Source: Phoronis australis
Lineage: Eukaryota > Phoronida > Phoronidae
Direction of reading: 5' to 3'
Length of the DNA: 62,351 nt
Assembly: GCA_002633005.1 (NCBI GenBank)
Contig: NMRA01001057.1
Location: 1 to 62,351, forward strand
Shown in pieces: positions 52,901-62,351 of this stretch (position 1 is its first letter; the number at the start of each line of letters is the position of its first letter). The translations under genes were made by a program, and so were the position numbers. The notes beneath the pieces were generated by a model. The model did not search any database and was not told the origin of the DNA. It saw only the letters and a list, made by a program, of their open reading frames with translations.

Positions 52901-55565
52901 GTCAGTGCTTCATTCAAATACATGTAGGCCAAGCACTGAGTTCAGAGGGATTACATACACACGCGCGCAACCAGTGACAAATTAGTTCAACCAGGAAGAC
53001 ATTACCCGATAATGCCTTCCTGGTTCAACGAAGTCTATTCAATTTGTATCCTCCTCAATAATTTATGTCTGCATAGGTGTTTCTCGTGCGTCAACTTAGA
53101 TGCAACACGCGAGTTTTTTTCTTACAGAAGCTTTATATCGAGTCTGTTGCCGGGAGGAAGGGGGTACATACGTAGATGTTTCCTGCTGAAACCCAACCCC
53201 AAAATCTCTCAGTAGTTGACCTTTTCATTTTCGTTGTTTACCCGCCTGCATCTGCTGGAGGGTGGAGGAAGGGGTGGGGGGGGGGAGGGTTCGGATTAGT
53301 GCTACATTATACGTCGTTCGTTATTCGTTGTATAAGATCTTGCCTGCAAGTCATGTCTCTTCTTTTGCAGGAAAAAATCCCACCTCAATTCAAGATTCCG
53401 TTATGTACAAAGAGGCCTATGGTGTGACTTCTTACATGATTGACGATAACGGATGCAATTGCATGTCGACTCTCAATATGGGTCACGACATATGCACTTT
53501 CAGCTTCTTAAAATCCGAATTTGGGGTAGAGCTGCTGGACTCGGACTGCGACACGCCCAACAACCGGAATGGATTGACACTGTATTTCAAAGGTAAATGC
53601 ATATTTGCATAGCCTCCGTTAATGTGGGGACTGAGGGATAAAAATGGAAGACCGAAAGATTGTCTCTACATTCCAAAACGTGTGCTTTTCTCGTTAACTA
53701 CGAGCCATTTTATCACAACCTCCGCCTTCGCGCAATATGTCTAGTAAGTTAGGTAGGGCATCAATTGTCATAGCTGAATACCTTACACACATTCATTGGC
53801 TGCCTATTAAATTTCTTACTGGCTTCAAATTCGCTATATGTAGCACAAACGAAATAATTCTTTTTGTGCTCCCTGCCAGTTTCCCACTCTGTACGTCTTC
53901 AGCTGTTTTTGATTCGTGTATTTTGTTTCTTTCTCCTATGGTCTGGGACTCGAGTTTGGTCGCCGGTTATGAGGTATTATTTGAGCGCGTGTGGAGTGAC
54001 AGGGCGTGGATATGGAGTTTGTAGGCCTACGCGTGTTTGTTGCTTCCCGATCGGGGACTGGGGTTTACGGGGATTGAAGCTGGAATTTCGAGCAGGAGCC
54101 ATGGAATCGTTTACGCCTCCCGCTGACTCATAAAGATCAATCATAAAGCTGACCAGAAACTGTCTTGAAGTGGTCGCAGCATGCCGACCCCCCTATGTAT
54201 CATTCGTGATGAACAGACTCTAGCTGCAATTTCTAGCCATTTTTCGTCTCTGCTGAGTGGTCAAAGCACCCCCTGACATAAAAACAAAATGAGCGATAAT
54301 CAACACATACCTGTCACAGTGCTAACTTAAACGTTATTTCAAGAGATAAGATCACCATAAATAACAGTAGGCAGTCTTCTGTTGTCAAGTTCAGCCTGAG
54401 TAGTAACTGAAGGTTTTAGTTTTGACCAAGAGAGAGGAGATTGCGTTATCGAGGCATGCGCCATCGCTTGTTTCAGGGACGTTTTTGCCCGTAGGTTCTA
54501 AGTGCGCGCTTGAAAAATTAGCTTCTGAGTGTACACCTTGAGCAGCAAGGGTACTACTACCATTAGTACCACAGCAGAGACTGGCTCGTGGTTGATCCGG
54601 AAATGATGTCGAGTAACTTAGCAACGAAGTCTGGTTCTGCCAAAATCAGTGGCAGAGATTGGTCCCGTCATCACAGTAATTAATGTCTTGTTGATGTCCA
54701 CTGAGTAACGTAGCCCCTTTGTAGCAATGTCCGCTAGTGCAGCAATGGAACGAGGCTGCCAGTGTTCCGAGACTTGTTTCTCGGATCTTTGATTATCTGG
54801 TATTAAAATTTGACCCATTTGCTTCATGTAAAATTGACTTGTAATCAGCGAAGAGGTAAAAATCGGTCTTTTCCAATCTGTTGTTCATCCTGTTTAAACA
54901 AATGCGCGTTCTACTCCCCGGTACACTTTCATTTTTCTTTCGCATTTTGTGTTCAGCAGTCCACGGGTAAAGATAAAAACTGAATCACACGTACGGTTTG
55001 ATTTTGTGTGCTCTTCGCCCTTGGTGTGAAATCATATTACACGGTTTCGCGTTGAAGTATCTTGGGGCCTATAAGCTATAAACATTAGGGATGGGTGTGG
55101 GCAATAACTTGAGCTGCCTCCGCTGGTCAAAATTTCTTCTTTCAGCCCTTCCCTAATCGTTGACAACCGTTCGCCACAATTTTCACTGTTCCCCTCTGGT
55201 CGTCACACTTTTGAAGTGCCCCATAGATAGATTTTTCAGATTTATTCAGTTTAATAGATTTTAAAGTACTAATGGGTAAATCTCAATACCTTATATTTTT
55301 GCTTAATTTGCTCTTGTTGACGATTGCAAACGGGTTCACTGTTGACAGAATCGGAAAGGGCTTCACTAGCCCTTCTCTCTCTAAATCCATAACAATTTTG
55401 TTTACACACTGTATAGGCTACAGTATAGTTGGAAATTTACCGAGTGACATAGTCACGTGCACGTGTCTCTACTTCTTTGTTTTAGATGACGATGACTGTA
55501 TTGGTGTCTCTTGTCCAACAGGGAAAAGATGTCGGGATGACTTTCATACCCATGTGTGCGAATGA
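49918..55565 (+). CDS. Secreted apple/PAN-like protein with partial EGF, 6 exons
   Basis: Exons: 49918-50257, 50890-50997, 51501-51615, 52275-52387, 53371-53592 and 55486-55565. All borders are GT..AG and in phase: 978 bases, 325 residues. Residues 1-24 are a signal peptide. Residues about 30-113 fit a PAN/apple-like module (Cys61-x3-Cys65-x5-Cys71-x11-Cys83, as in SLSRCALVCNAVEECDG) with three N-glycosylation sequons (NTT, NRT, NQT). Residues 114-299 are a region I do not recognise: Trp-rich at first (RWRPFWWFKAGTPWP), then CDHSATYCFGRLP, WKFDSSNSVAHATWQAF and NGCNCMSTLNMGHDICTF. The last exon adds DDDDCIGVSCPTGKRC and ends CE-stop: four cysteines of an EGF-like module, less than a whole one. 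The start is in good context, CATCATGG. Function is unknown; extracellular binding is likely. Confidence 0.75.
50398..50491. repeat. TA-rich hairpin in intron 1 of the secreted gene
   Basis: Two (TA)n runs flank the inverted pair AAATCAAACCACTCATTTA and TAAAAAATGAGTGGTTGATTT (50428-50446 and 50471-50491). It may be a small MITE or a cruciform-prone TA repeat. Confidence 0.6.
52985..53029. repeat. 45-bp hairpin in intron 4 of the secreted gene
   Basis: GTTCAACCAGGAAGACATTA faces TAATGCCTTCCTGGTTCAAC with two mismatches and a 5-base loop. It has no recognisable function. Confidence 0.6.
53257..53289 (+). other. G-run with G-quadruplex potential
   Basis: GGAGGGTGGAGGAAGGGGTG is followed by ten more G and then AGGG. 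More than four G-tracts lie within 33 bases on the transcribed gene's sense strand, ending about 80 bases before the acceptor of exon 5 (53371). The sequence fits a quadruplex pattern; folding is inferred. Confidence 0.55.
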
Positions 55566-56144
55566 GATGGTCGAATCAATTCATTTTCAATGTCGTTTTT
55601 ATTATTTATCTTCGTGTTGGTTCATGATAATGATAAGGGTGATGATATTGGTAATGAATCACAAAACTGAGAAAAAAATGCATGGTATGGTTTGCTTGCT
55701 ATCGTCTTGATGTGGAAAATAATTTGAATCTGCCAGAATAACTCGTAAGGAACAGCAGCTATATCACTCTTTTAAGGGAGTGAATGGAGTTTCGGACCTC
55801 AATTTTTGACGCCACCGAGATTGCGTTTACTACATTTTCTAACCTAGAAATGTGTCGATTTATCAATGATTAATATAAACTCTCTCGCTATACTGCTTTG
55901 ATGGCTAAATAAGGGTGATAAACTTTGCTCCAAAAATCATTTTTGATCAGTTCCAAGACATAAGCAGTGAGCTAGGTAACATAATTAACTCTTGAATTTA
56001 CATTACAAATTGAAATAGGCTCACTATACAACCTTGGCCTGTTCCAATGACGTCATCAAAAAAATTCTTTCCCTCTTAGTTCACTACTTTTCAAAATCGT
56101 CAGAACACTGCCATGTAAAACATTTTTGTAACTTGTATCATAGC
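55566..56144. other. 3' flank of the secreted gene
   Basis: No further exon was recognised and no canonical AATAAA was noticed here. This should be the 3' UTR and flank of the secreted-protein gene, unless the last exon is followed by others through alternative splicing. Confidence 0.4.
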
Positions 56145-56430
56145 AGTTCATGTGGAATATTATCGAACGCACGGGAGTAATCAACAAAAAGAGCATAAAC
56201 CGTCACTTTCTTTTTGTAATATATTTCTGCACCATATCTTGTATAGTAAATATTTGATCAACGGTGCTATAACCCTTCCTAAATCCAGCTTGAGACTCAT
56301 GCACAAGTTGCTTTCATTTGACCAAATGGCAAGACGATTTCAGTAAAATTTTTCCCAACTACAGAAAATGCAATACCACCATAGTTGCCCACGTCATTAA
56401 TTGAACCATGCTTGTGGATAATCACCAGAA
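56145..56430 (-). mobile_element. LINE reverse-transcriptase fragment, decayed
   Basis: Read on the minus strand, 56430-56145 gives GSINDVGNYGGIAF, then QAGFRKGYSTVDQIFT, then LFVDYSRAFDNIPHEL. These are successive reverse-transcriptase blocks of non-LTR elements, split over frames with a TGA and a frame change. It is of a different LINE group from the copy at 0.2-2.25 kb, judged by the GFRKGYST block. It is a small, dead fragment. Confidence 0.8.
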
Positions 56431-57244
56431 GACCATATCGTATTAAACGTATCAGTTAAAGGTAGTGACTTTGGTATAAATCTCCAAATTCGCAAAACCC
56501 GCAGGATACTCATCAGTCAGAGCTTTGTTTTAACTCTGTGATGCCAAATGTTAAACTTGAACTCTGAGCAAGAGGCTGTGCAAAAGAAATTTCATTTCCA
56601 AGACAAACTACGCAGCATGCTAAGAAGTGACGCGACCCTTGCAAACTCATTTCTCCCCAAACCGACAAGCTGGGCTCCTCTTAATGGCTGGCAACATTAT
56701 AGCCACAGCAAAATAAATTTTTATTTCTAATTGATTCTCGATAATATGCGATTGTGGAGTGGACGTCTGACGAGCCTGGGAACGAAAAGAATGGCAAATC
56801 GACCCGTTGCATTGGTTACGGCCATGCCCATCACAACAGGCACAATAGGCGCAATAGCGTTTGTTAAGCATTCTTTCACTTATACACACCGAAAATGATT
56901 GAGGGCGTATGGTTCACCTGTCTTAGTGTCATGTAAAACGTTCATCGCGAGCTCTCATTGCACAAGGAAATATCCACTCACAGGACACGTTTATTGATTT
57001 CATATAAAGAGGTGATCACGTTCGCTTTCACAAGTGTACCTATGTGTAGTACAACACCGTTTCTGAATTTCAACAGGGCTGCTTATATCGCGATTTAGCA
57101 ATCGTAGAGTTTGTCATGATTTGGTATCAATATACACGGAAACGTCACGTGTATGGTTTAACAAACACTTAGAAGAATTGAGCCTAACAAGAATGTAAAA
57201 AAACACGACAAAGTGAAAAAAATATGGATATAAGAAATTGATAT

Positions 57245-57597
57245 ATACACAAAACGTACCGAGAGTGGCGTTCATGAAGAAATATCCCACGAGACATTAT
57301 TCCTCGTATCGACCGAGGCATTCGGTCGAGTGGGATATTACTTGGTGTACGTCAATCGATGTACGTTTTGTATTTATCCCATGCGCTTCGAATTCCTAAA
57401 TTGCTTTTATTTTTTTGGCAGATTTTTAAATGCTTTACTCAGACTGTTCACGTGGCGGATCCTATGTATGTACTTGCGCGTTAGGTTGCAAGGTTTGTCT
57501 AGTAAAAGAAACAGTTTTAAATGTAACGATTTATTACTTGAAAAGAGATGACAAAGACGAAAACAACGGTAACCGTGCGTTGAACTTGTAACATCTT
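57245..57597. repeat. Dispersed repeat, inverted copy of 2673-2962
   Basis: The match to 2673-2962 is described there. This copy has about 60 extra bases containing a hairpin (57281-57339) in which AATATCCCAC faces GTGGGATATT around TCGACCGAGG-like sequence. The hairpin may be a small insertion. Confidence 0.6.
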
Positions 57598-57857
57598 CTG
57601 AAAGTAGTTAAATAACAACAATATTTGAAATTGTGACCGAGGAATCGGTGCCTGAGTTGCAGACGATATTATAATTAGCAATTGAAAACTGCCGGAGACA
57701 GAATTCAGTGTCATATTAACTGTTTTGTACCAGATGTTACGTTTAGGGCCTGATTGCATGTCGAGTGTTATTTATACTGCTGCTAAAGTATTACTTTAAA
57801 CTATATTCAGAAAGTTTGATGATCGAACTGGCCAACGACGTCGAGTCGACACTGACC

Positions 57858-58040
57858 CATTAATAAAAACAACCACGGTTTTGAATCGACTTGACATGTT
57901 TCGGTGTCATTTATTCATTAGTTGTTGCTGGGCCTAGCTAGATGGCCACTATATTCTCTCTTCTGATGATGGTGTTTGAATAAATGACACCGAAGCATGT
58001 CAAGTCGATTTCAAACCGTGGTTGTTTTTAATTAATTTAT
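57858..58040. mobile_element. ~183-bp MITE, short relative of the 17.7-kb element
   Basis: ATTAATAAAAACAACCACGGTTTTGAATCGACTTGACATG at the left faces its inverted copy ending GTTGTTTTTAATTAAT. The centre GGCCACTATATTCTCTCTTC is shared with 17734-18140. After it, CTACTTGCTATCATGGAGACACT is the inverted form of bases just left of the 17.7-kb element, so the true family unit is longer than either palindrome. Confidence 0.75.
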
Positions 58041-59871
58041 GCTGAGCTACTTGCTATCATGGAGACACTGACCTACCTTTTGAACTTTCCATGTTAGATG
58101 TCACTGTTGAAGTAGTGCGGGAGATGAATACGTATTGCACTCGACAGATTCAACGCGTATGCGATAAAGTATGTTTTCAATCCTCATTGGACAAAAACCA
58201 TAGACAGAAAGTATATAAGAGACCAAGAAATGGCCACGCTTCGGCGCAGTGTGACCGAGTATTTTGTAATGAGCGTCAAAGCAGAAAACCAACGTGGTAC
58301 AATACACCCACGACAGTTTTGCTAGGCTTATTATCATTCCTGAGGGTAAAGTGGAGGTGCCTCAGTCCTAGTACTGCCTCGGTCTCTTATTTAGGACTCG
58401 ATCACTAATCTACAGGCTCATTCACATCTAGCTAAGCATCTGACAAGAACCAATGAAGTATTGTTTAATTACAAATGTTCGGTCTCCATAAACTTAAGAC
58501 ACTGAGGAAGTTACAAGTTATTCAATTTCTTCGTAAATGTCCCTAATCTCTAGAAATACCTGCTGTGTCACTATTCTAGAAGGCTAGCTGCTATACAGTG
58601 TACATACAAAACTACACGATAAAATATAAGCCAAATTAGTAAACAAAATCGTCCTTGATAACATAGTAAATAAATGGCGTGGTTACTTGGTCCTCATTTT
58701 TACGAAACTGTAGCGAGGACAGACCACGTTGTATCTGGATTTGTAGATGTCTCAGCATCCAGTCCATGCAGTTCTGCTGATCAGAATTGAACAGAAAGCA
58801 GTTTGGGAACAGGACATTTCATTTTCTGAGCCCCCTTTAGGCGATTTCGTACACTATGGCTATATGTCACATGTATAAATTGGATAATTTTGATATGGCT
58901 TTAAGAACAGTTGTTCACTGAATTGCCGATACAAGGGATTGCATTTTCCAATAGAGCAAGCCTCTCTACTTTTTGTGTACTATATGTTTTCCATATGTAT
59001 TCTGACATTGGAAGAAATTTCCTATAAGTTGTACGCTTAGTGCCAAGTAATCTTGGATAAAACTTTAAAAATCTAATTAGTTTTCATTACAGTAAACTCG
59101 AAATACACGCAATTCTAAATATGCATGCTGATATTCAACAGAAATCTACTCTACTAAGGTATTCTTTTTGCTTTTCTTTCTTTACGTCAGAACATAGTTT
59201 AATGATAATTTTTTTCAATCCCCATCGGTCGCCACTTCATTGTTTTCCTTTTATCCGGACCCGCACCCGGTCACCGCTCCCCATTAATGACTTTACTTCA
59301 CGATTCTTGACAATCTAAGAAAGGGTAAAATTACGTAGACTATCGTGCCATCCTCGGTGAGCGATTGTCGGTGAGCGTTTTAGGGTTCGGACCACACTGC
59401 ATCCACGTTCCTCGACGTGAACTTAATTTGATATTGCTAATTTACCGGTTTATTCTACATTCTAATGTTTTTAAGACGAAGAATACCGATAAAATGTCAC
59501 TTTTCTGTCTCCGACACTTCGATGCAGCAGCACTGAATTAAGTTTTAAGCTCATTACAGGGTTTACTTTTGGATCACAGACACATAGTGACGAATGAGGA
59601 AATAGCCAATCAAAGAATCTCACTGTCTGACGCCACAGTTCAAACACATCAGTGGCATCTAATGGTAGATATTAGAATCTCGTTTTATGTGAAATGCATG
59701 AATTTGTAGGGGTAAACATGTCATATTCAACGCACTCCAACGCGGACACTAATTTGCGATCTTCAAGGACCGAGTAGCCGTCTTGGATAGCTGATAACCT
59801 GAATAGTTTTATTTCAACCACCTTTGAGACTACTTCAAATGCGCCAACAGAGTCGCCTCCTGGTAATGTCT

Positions 59872-60065
59872 TCTTGGGCCCTGGATCTAATTTTTTCTCG
59901 AAATCAAATACGATATTATTGTCTTGGCATTTTCTATTTTTCTTTTGTGCGAACTCGAGATAAGCGTCCAATATTCTATGCTCTAGTACTGAATAAGTGC
60001 CTTGTTTAAACTTGATGTCCCCAGCATTAGGCTAAATTTTGAGTCTGAGCTCGAAATTTCGAAAT
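59872..60065. repeat. Dispersed repeat, direct copy of 9085-9265
   Basis: The blocks CTTGGGCCCTGG, TTTTCTATTTTTCTTTTG and GAACTCGAGATAAG appear in the same order as at 9085-9265. A protein-like minus-strand frame overlaps it and is therefore doubtful. Confidence 0.45.
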
Positions 60066-60855
60066 TTTACTTGAAATCTCTAGTTTTAATTCGACTTTGC
60101 CGTAACTCGAATCTGGGAGTCACCAAGTGCAGAAAAATTGGAATAGACATTCATATACTTAAGTCGTACTCGGGCACGGTATAATAAACACTTAAAGTGG
60201 CTTGGAACGTGAAAAATAGTGTAAAATAAGAAAGTAAATGTTACTCATCTCGCATGAAACCTGTATCATATTGTGGCGTACAAGTTTTTTCGTAGGTTTC
60301 GTAAATACAGTGAGTTTTAGATGAGTTTGGAGTATTTTTCTTTACGTTTGAAAGTTGACCAAAAAGACACGCCTTCGTGCTCGTCAAGTCCGACATTACA
60401 GTCCCAAAATGCATTGCGGTGCCTTATTTGGAAATGGCCTGATGACCTCAGAGAGGTGAAAGGTCGCCCAAAGCAAAACAGTGATGTCTGGTTTCGAAAG
60501 CACATCGACACCTCGATTGACTCAAAGAAGTCCCATTTCTGAAGTAAGTTATCGTTTTATTTGGTTTCTAGGCTCCCCCAAGTATGATCTAATATACTTG
60601 TTGCCCAGGATTTCATTTATGTGCATTTCAAACGCAAAACGTTCTGTTCATGTCTTATCGTTTAGTGAATGAAAATAGTCTGGCTCACCGATCGGCGTAC
60701 GGTCAACATCGTAGACTATGTTGTGTATAATCTATAGCAAACATGAACAATAACATTTTGCTAAAAACATTTCAATGCACCGTGACTGTATGTAGGATTT
60801 ATAACTAAAATGTATTTCGGGTGATTGTTAATTGTTACCACGTGATGACTGCGTA

Positions 60856-61072
60856 CAGGCCAAGGGCCCCCCATGACTGGTGCAAGCAAAAATTACACAG
60901 CAACAGCATGAAGCGTGAGAAAATATCGAGCCCAACGGTAGAATTCCGGAACACCAGGTCCGTATCGCCAACCCCCACAACATTCGAGCCACCTGTGCAT
61001 ACAATCGAGCTTTGCCCATTTCTCCGAGGTGTCATGTTGGGCCCCCCTTGTGGTATCCTAGATCCGCCACTG
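60856..61072. mobile_element. 217-bp hAT-like MITE, second copy
   Basis: The left end, CAGGCCAAGGGCCCCCC, and the right end, GATCCGCCACTG (CAGTGGCGGATC on the other strand), are flanked by the 5-base duplication GCGTA (60851-60855 and 61073-61077). The right end matches the left end of the element at 1753-1909. Two copies with independent 5-bp duplications make the family boundaries reliable. Confidence 0.75.
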
Positions 61073-62351
61073 GCGTATTCACCGCTTAGTAAGTGGCCGA
61101 GTAGTGCAAGTGCAGTTAGCTAAATCCTCAGCTGTTAGTGGTGGAAGAAAATGCAATCTGAATTTCTCTGAAAACCTTCATTGAACTTTCTTGTTTACCG
61201 ATCAAAAAATCCCCCAAAAATTCTGGCCCAGGGTTTTCTTGAATTCTGGGGCCAAATGCACCCAGTTGGCCCAAAGTACATGTAGTCAATGCATTTTAGG
61301 GTTCAAATGGCCAAGTGCAATGACTTGACCAACTTAGTAATTATATCAAAATTATGCCTTAGTAATCACACTGTTATTTACAGTAGTTCTAACCAATTAC
61401 AAGGTGCTTCACAGCGAATTTTTAAATAAAACTTTAAAATTGGGAAGATTAACTTTCTAAATTTTGGTATCTTTTTGAACCTAAAACACAGTTTATCTCC
61501 TAATATCTCAAAAGCTGTTAACTCCAGTCATCTGATAATTTACATTGTCATTACATGGAAAGATGTGATGATTATAAGTCACAGACACATATGTTCCAAG
61601 GACTGGTGGTAAATATATTGACCTAATTGTTCACCCAGTAATAGTTTGCAATATGCATCATAATGAACATTCAGTCACAACAGCATTCAAAAAGTTTTAT
61701 TTTATCGAGCATCATCATGTTCCAAATAATTTTGCTTTTTTTCAAAGTATGTTACACATTTTCACTGACTATAACTACAAGCACTTAGCAATTTAGGGAT
61801 TTGCACAAATCTGTGGTTTGCAATCAACTTCTGTTTTATTGAGCTGGCCTCCACTTTTACATCTGACTACAATGAAACATCAATGATGTGTGGACTCATG
61901 GAAGGATACAAAGTTACTTAATCCACGAAATAAGTGGTCATTCCACTTGAGCAACATAACTATGTTTAGAAATAAAAAGACATAATCAATCTACACACCT
62001 TTGGACAAACTAAATGATAAATTGCACTTCCAGCAAATTTGTTCCACTAAAAACATCAGAGATTGCAGCAACATTAATTGAAAATAATTTTATTTCTACT
62101 GTCCATAGAGCATCTAATTATCATTCCAGAGGAGAAAATAATGGAACATCTAGGTACTTTCATAGTTCATAACATTATTCATTGGCTACAACATCAGCCG
62201 TTGCACAGTTTCAATTGCACAGAGCTTGTCTAACACTTCACCTGTGGCTAGAGAACAAAGAACTGTCAAAAGTAGCACGTTATTGCACCAGCAATTGTAG
62301 GAGGTACTGAAAGTCAAGACTTTGTCGCACTGGCTGAGCATAGAACAGACA

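Larger units (their letters stand above)
58041..62351. other. Intergenic right end of the window
   Basis: No coding exon was recognised. Besides the repeat at 59872-60065 and the MITE at 60856-61072, two protein-like frames were noticed but not identified: minus strand 59971-59672 (begins MDAYLEFAQKK, partly within a dispersed repeat) and plus strand 60321-60542 (contains LREVKGRPKQNSDVWFRKH). The last kilobase is A+T-rich with no visible feature. Confidence 0.4.

Noticed and set aside
54391-54827. Two overlapping minus-strand frames in intron 5 of the secreted gene
   Set aside because: They look protein-like but in different frames, and I recognise no domain. Probably an old element fragment, but not supportable as a gene.

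Overview
The window is genomic DNA from an invertebrate animal. Coding exons are short and split by long introns with GT..AG borders. About 38-40% G+C is my visual impression, not a count. LINE, MITE and fold-back elements are frequent, and there are a few N bases (2629, 39652, 49561-49562). The two genes I recognise are animal orthologues, but nothing fixes the species. The protein style and repeat types would suit a marine bilaterian such as an amphioxus, hemichordate or echinoderm; this is only a guess.

Layout. 0.2-2.25 kb is a decayed LINE interrupted by a 157-bp MITE. A broken THAP-domain exon follows at 2.44-2.63 kb. At 3.8-4.1 kb, minus strand, there is a TATA-led first exon of a small secreted, Ig-like protein. 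A 1.7-kb fold-back element occupies 4.6-6.4 kb. 6.4-11.6 kb is mostly intergenic and carries repeat copies. 11.6-19.8 kb, minus strand, is a complete six-exon aprataxin gene (APTX type) with HIT and C2H2 zinc-finger domains but no FHA domain. 19.8-25.7 kb is intergenic, with a near-perfect palindrome and a possible promoter. A 650-bp CAC/CAT repeat lies at 25.7-26.4 kb. 26.5-42.1 kb, plus strand, is a complete 14-exon gene for a 532-residue RCC1 + BTB protein (RCBTB1/RCBTB2 type). Its introns hold a tRNA-like Pol III unit, a LINE carrying a TTAA-flanked element with a THAP reading frame, and a dead duplicate of exon 7. 44.3-45.6 kb is a tandem array with eight CTCF-like sites, four of which fit the CTCF consensus. 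47.3-48.7 kb is a large inverted repeat. 49.9-55.6 kb, plus strand, is a six-exon gene for a 325-residue secreted protein with an apple/PAN-like start, an unrecognised Trp/Cys-rich middle and half of an EGF-like module. 55.6-62.4 kb is intergenic, with LINE and MITE copies.

The genes do not form a pathway. Aprataxin repairs abortive DNA ligation ends in the nucleus, the RCC1-BTB protein is probably a Cullin-3 adaptor or trafficking factor, and the two secreted genes are unrelated to these. Most of the unusual content is in the mobile DNA and in the CTCF-like array between the RCBTB gene and the secreted-protein gene. I assembled all exon borders by hand from conserved protein matches, splice sites and phase.
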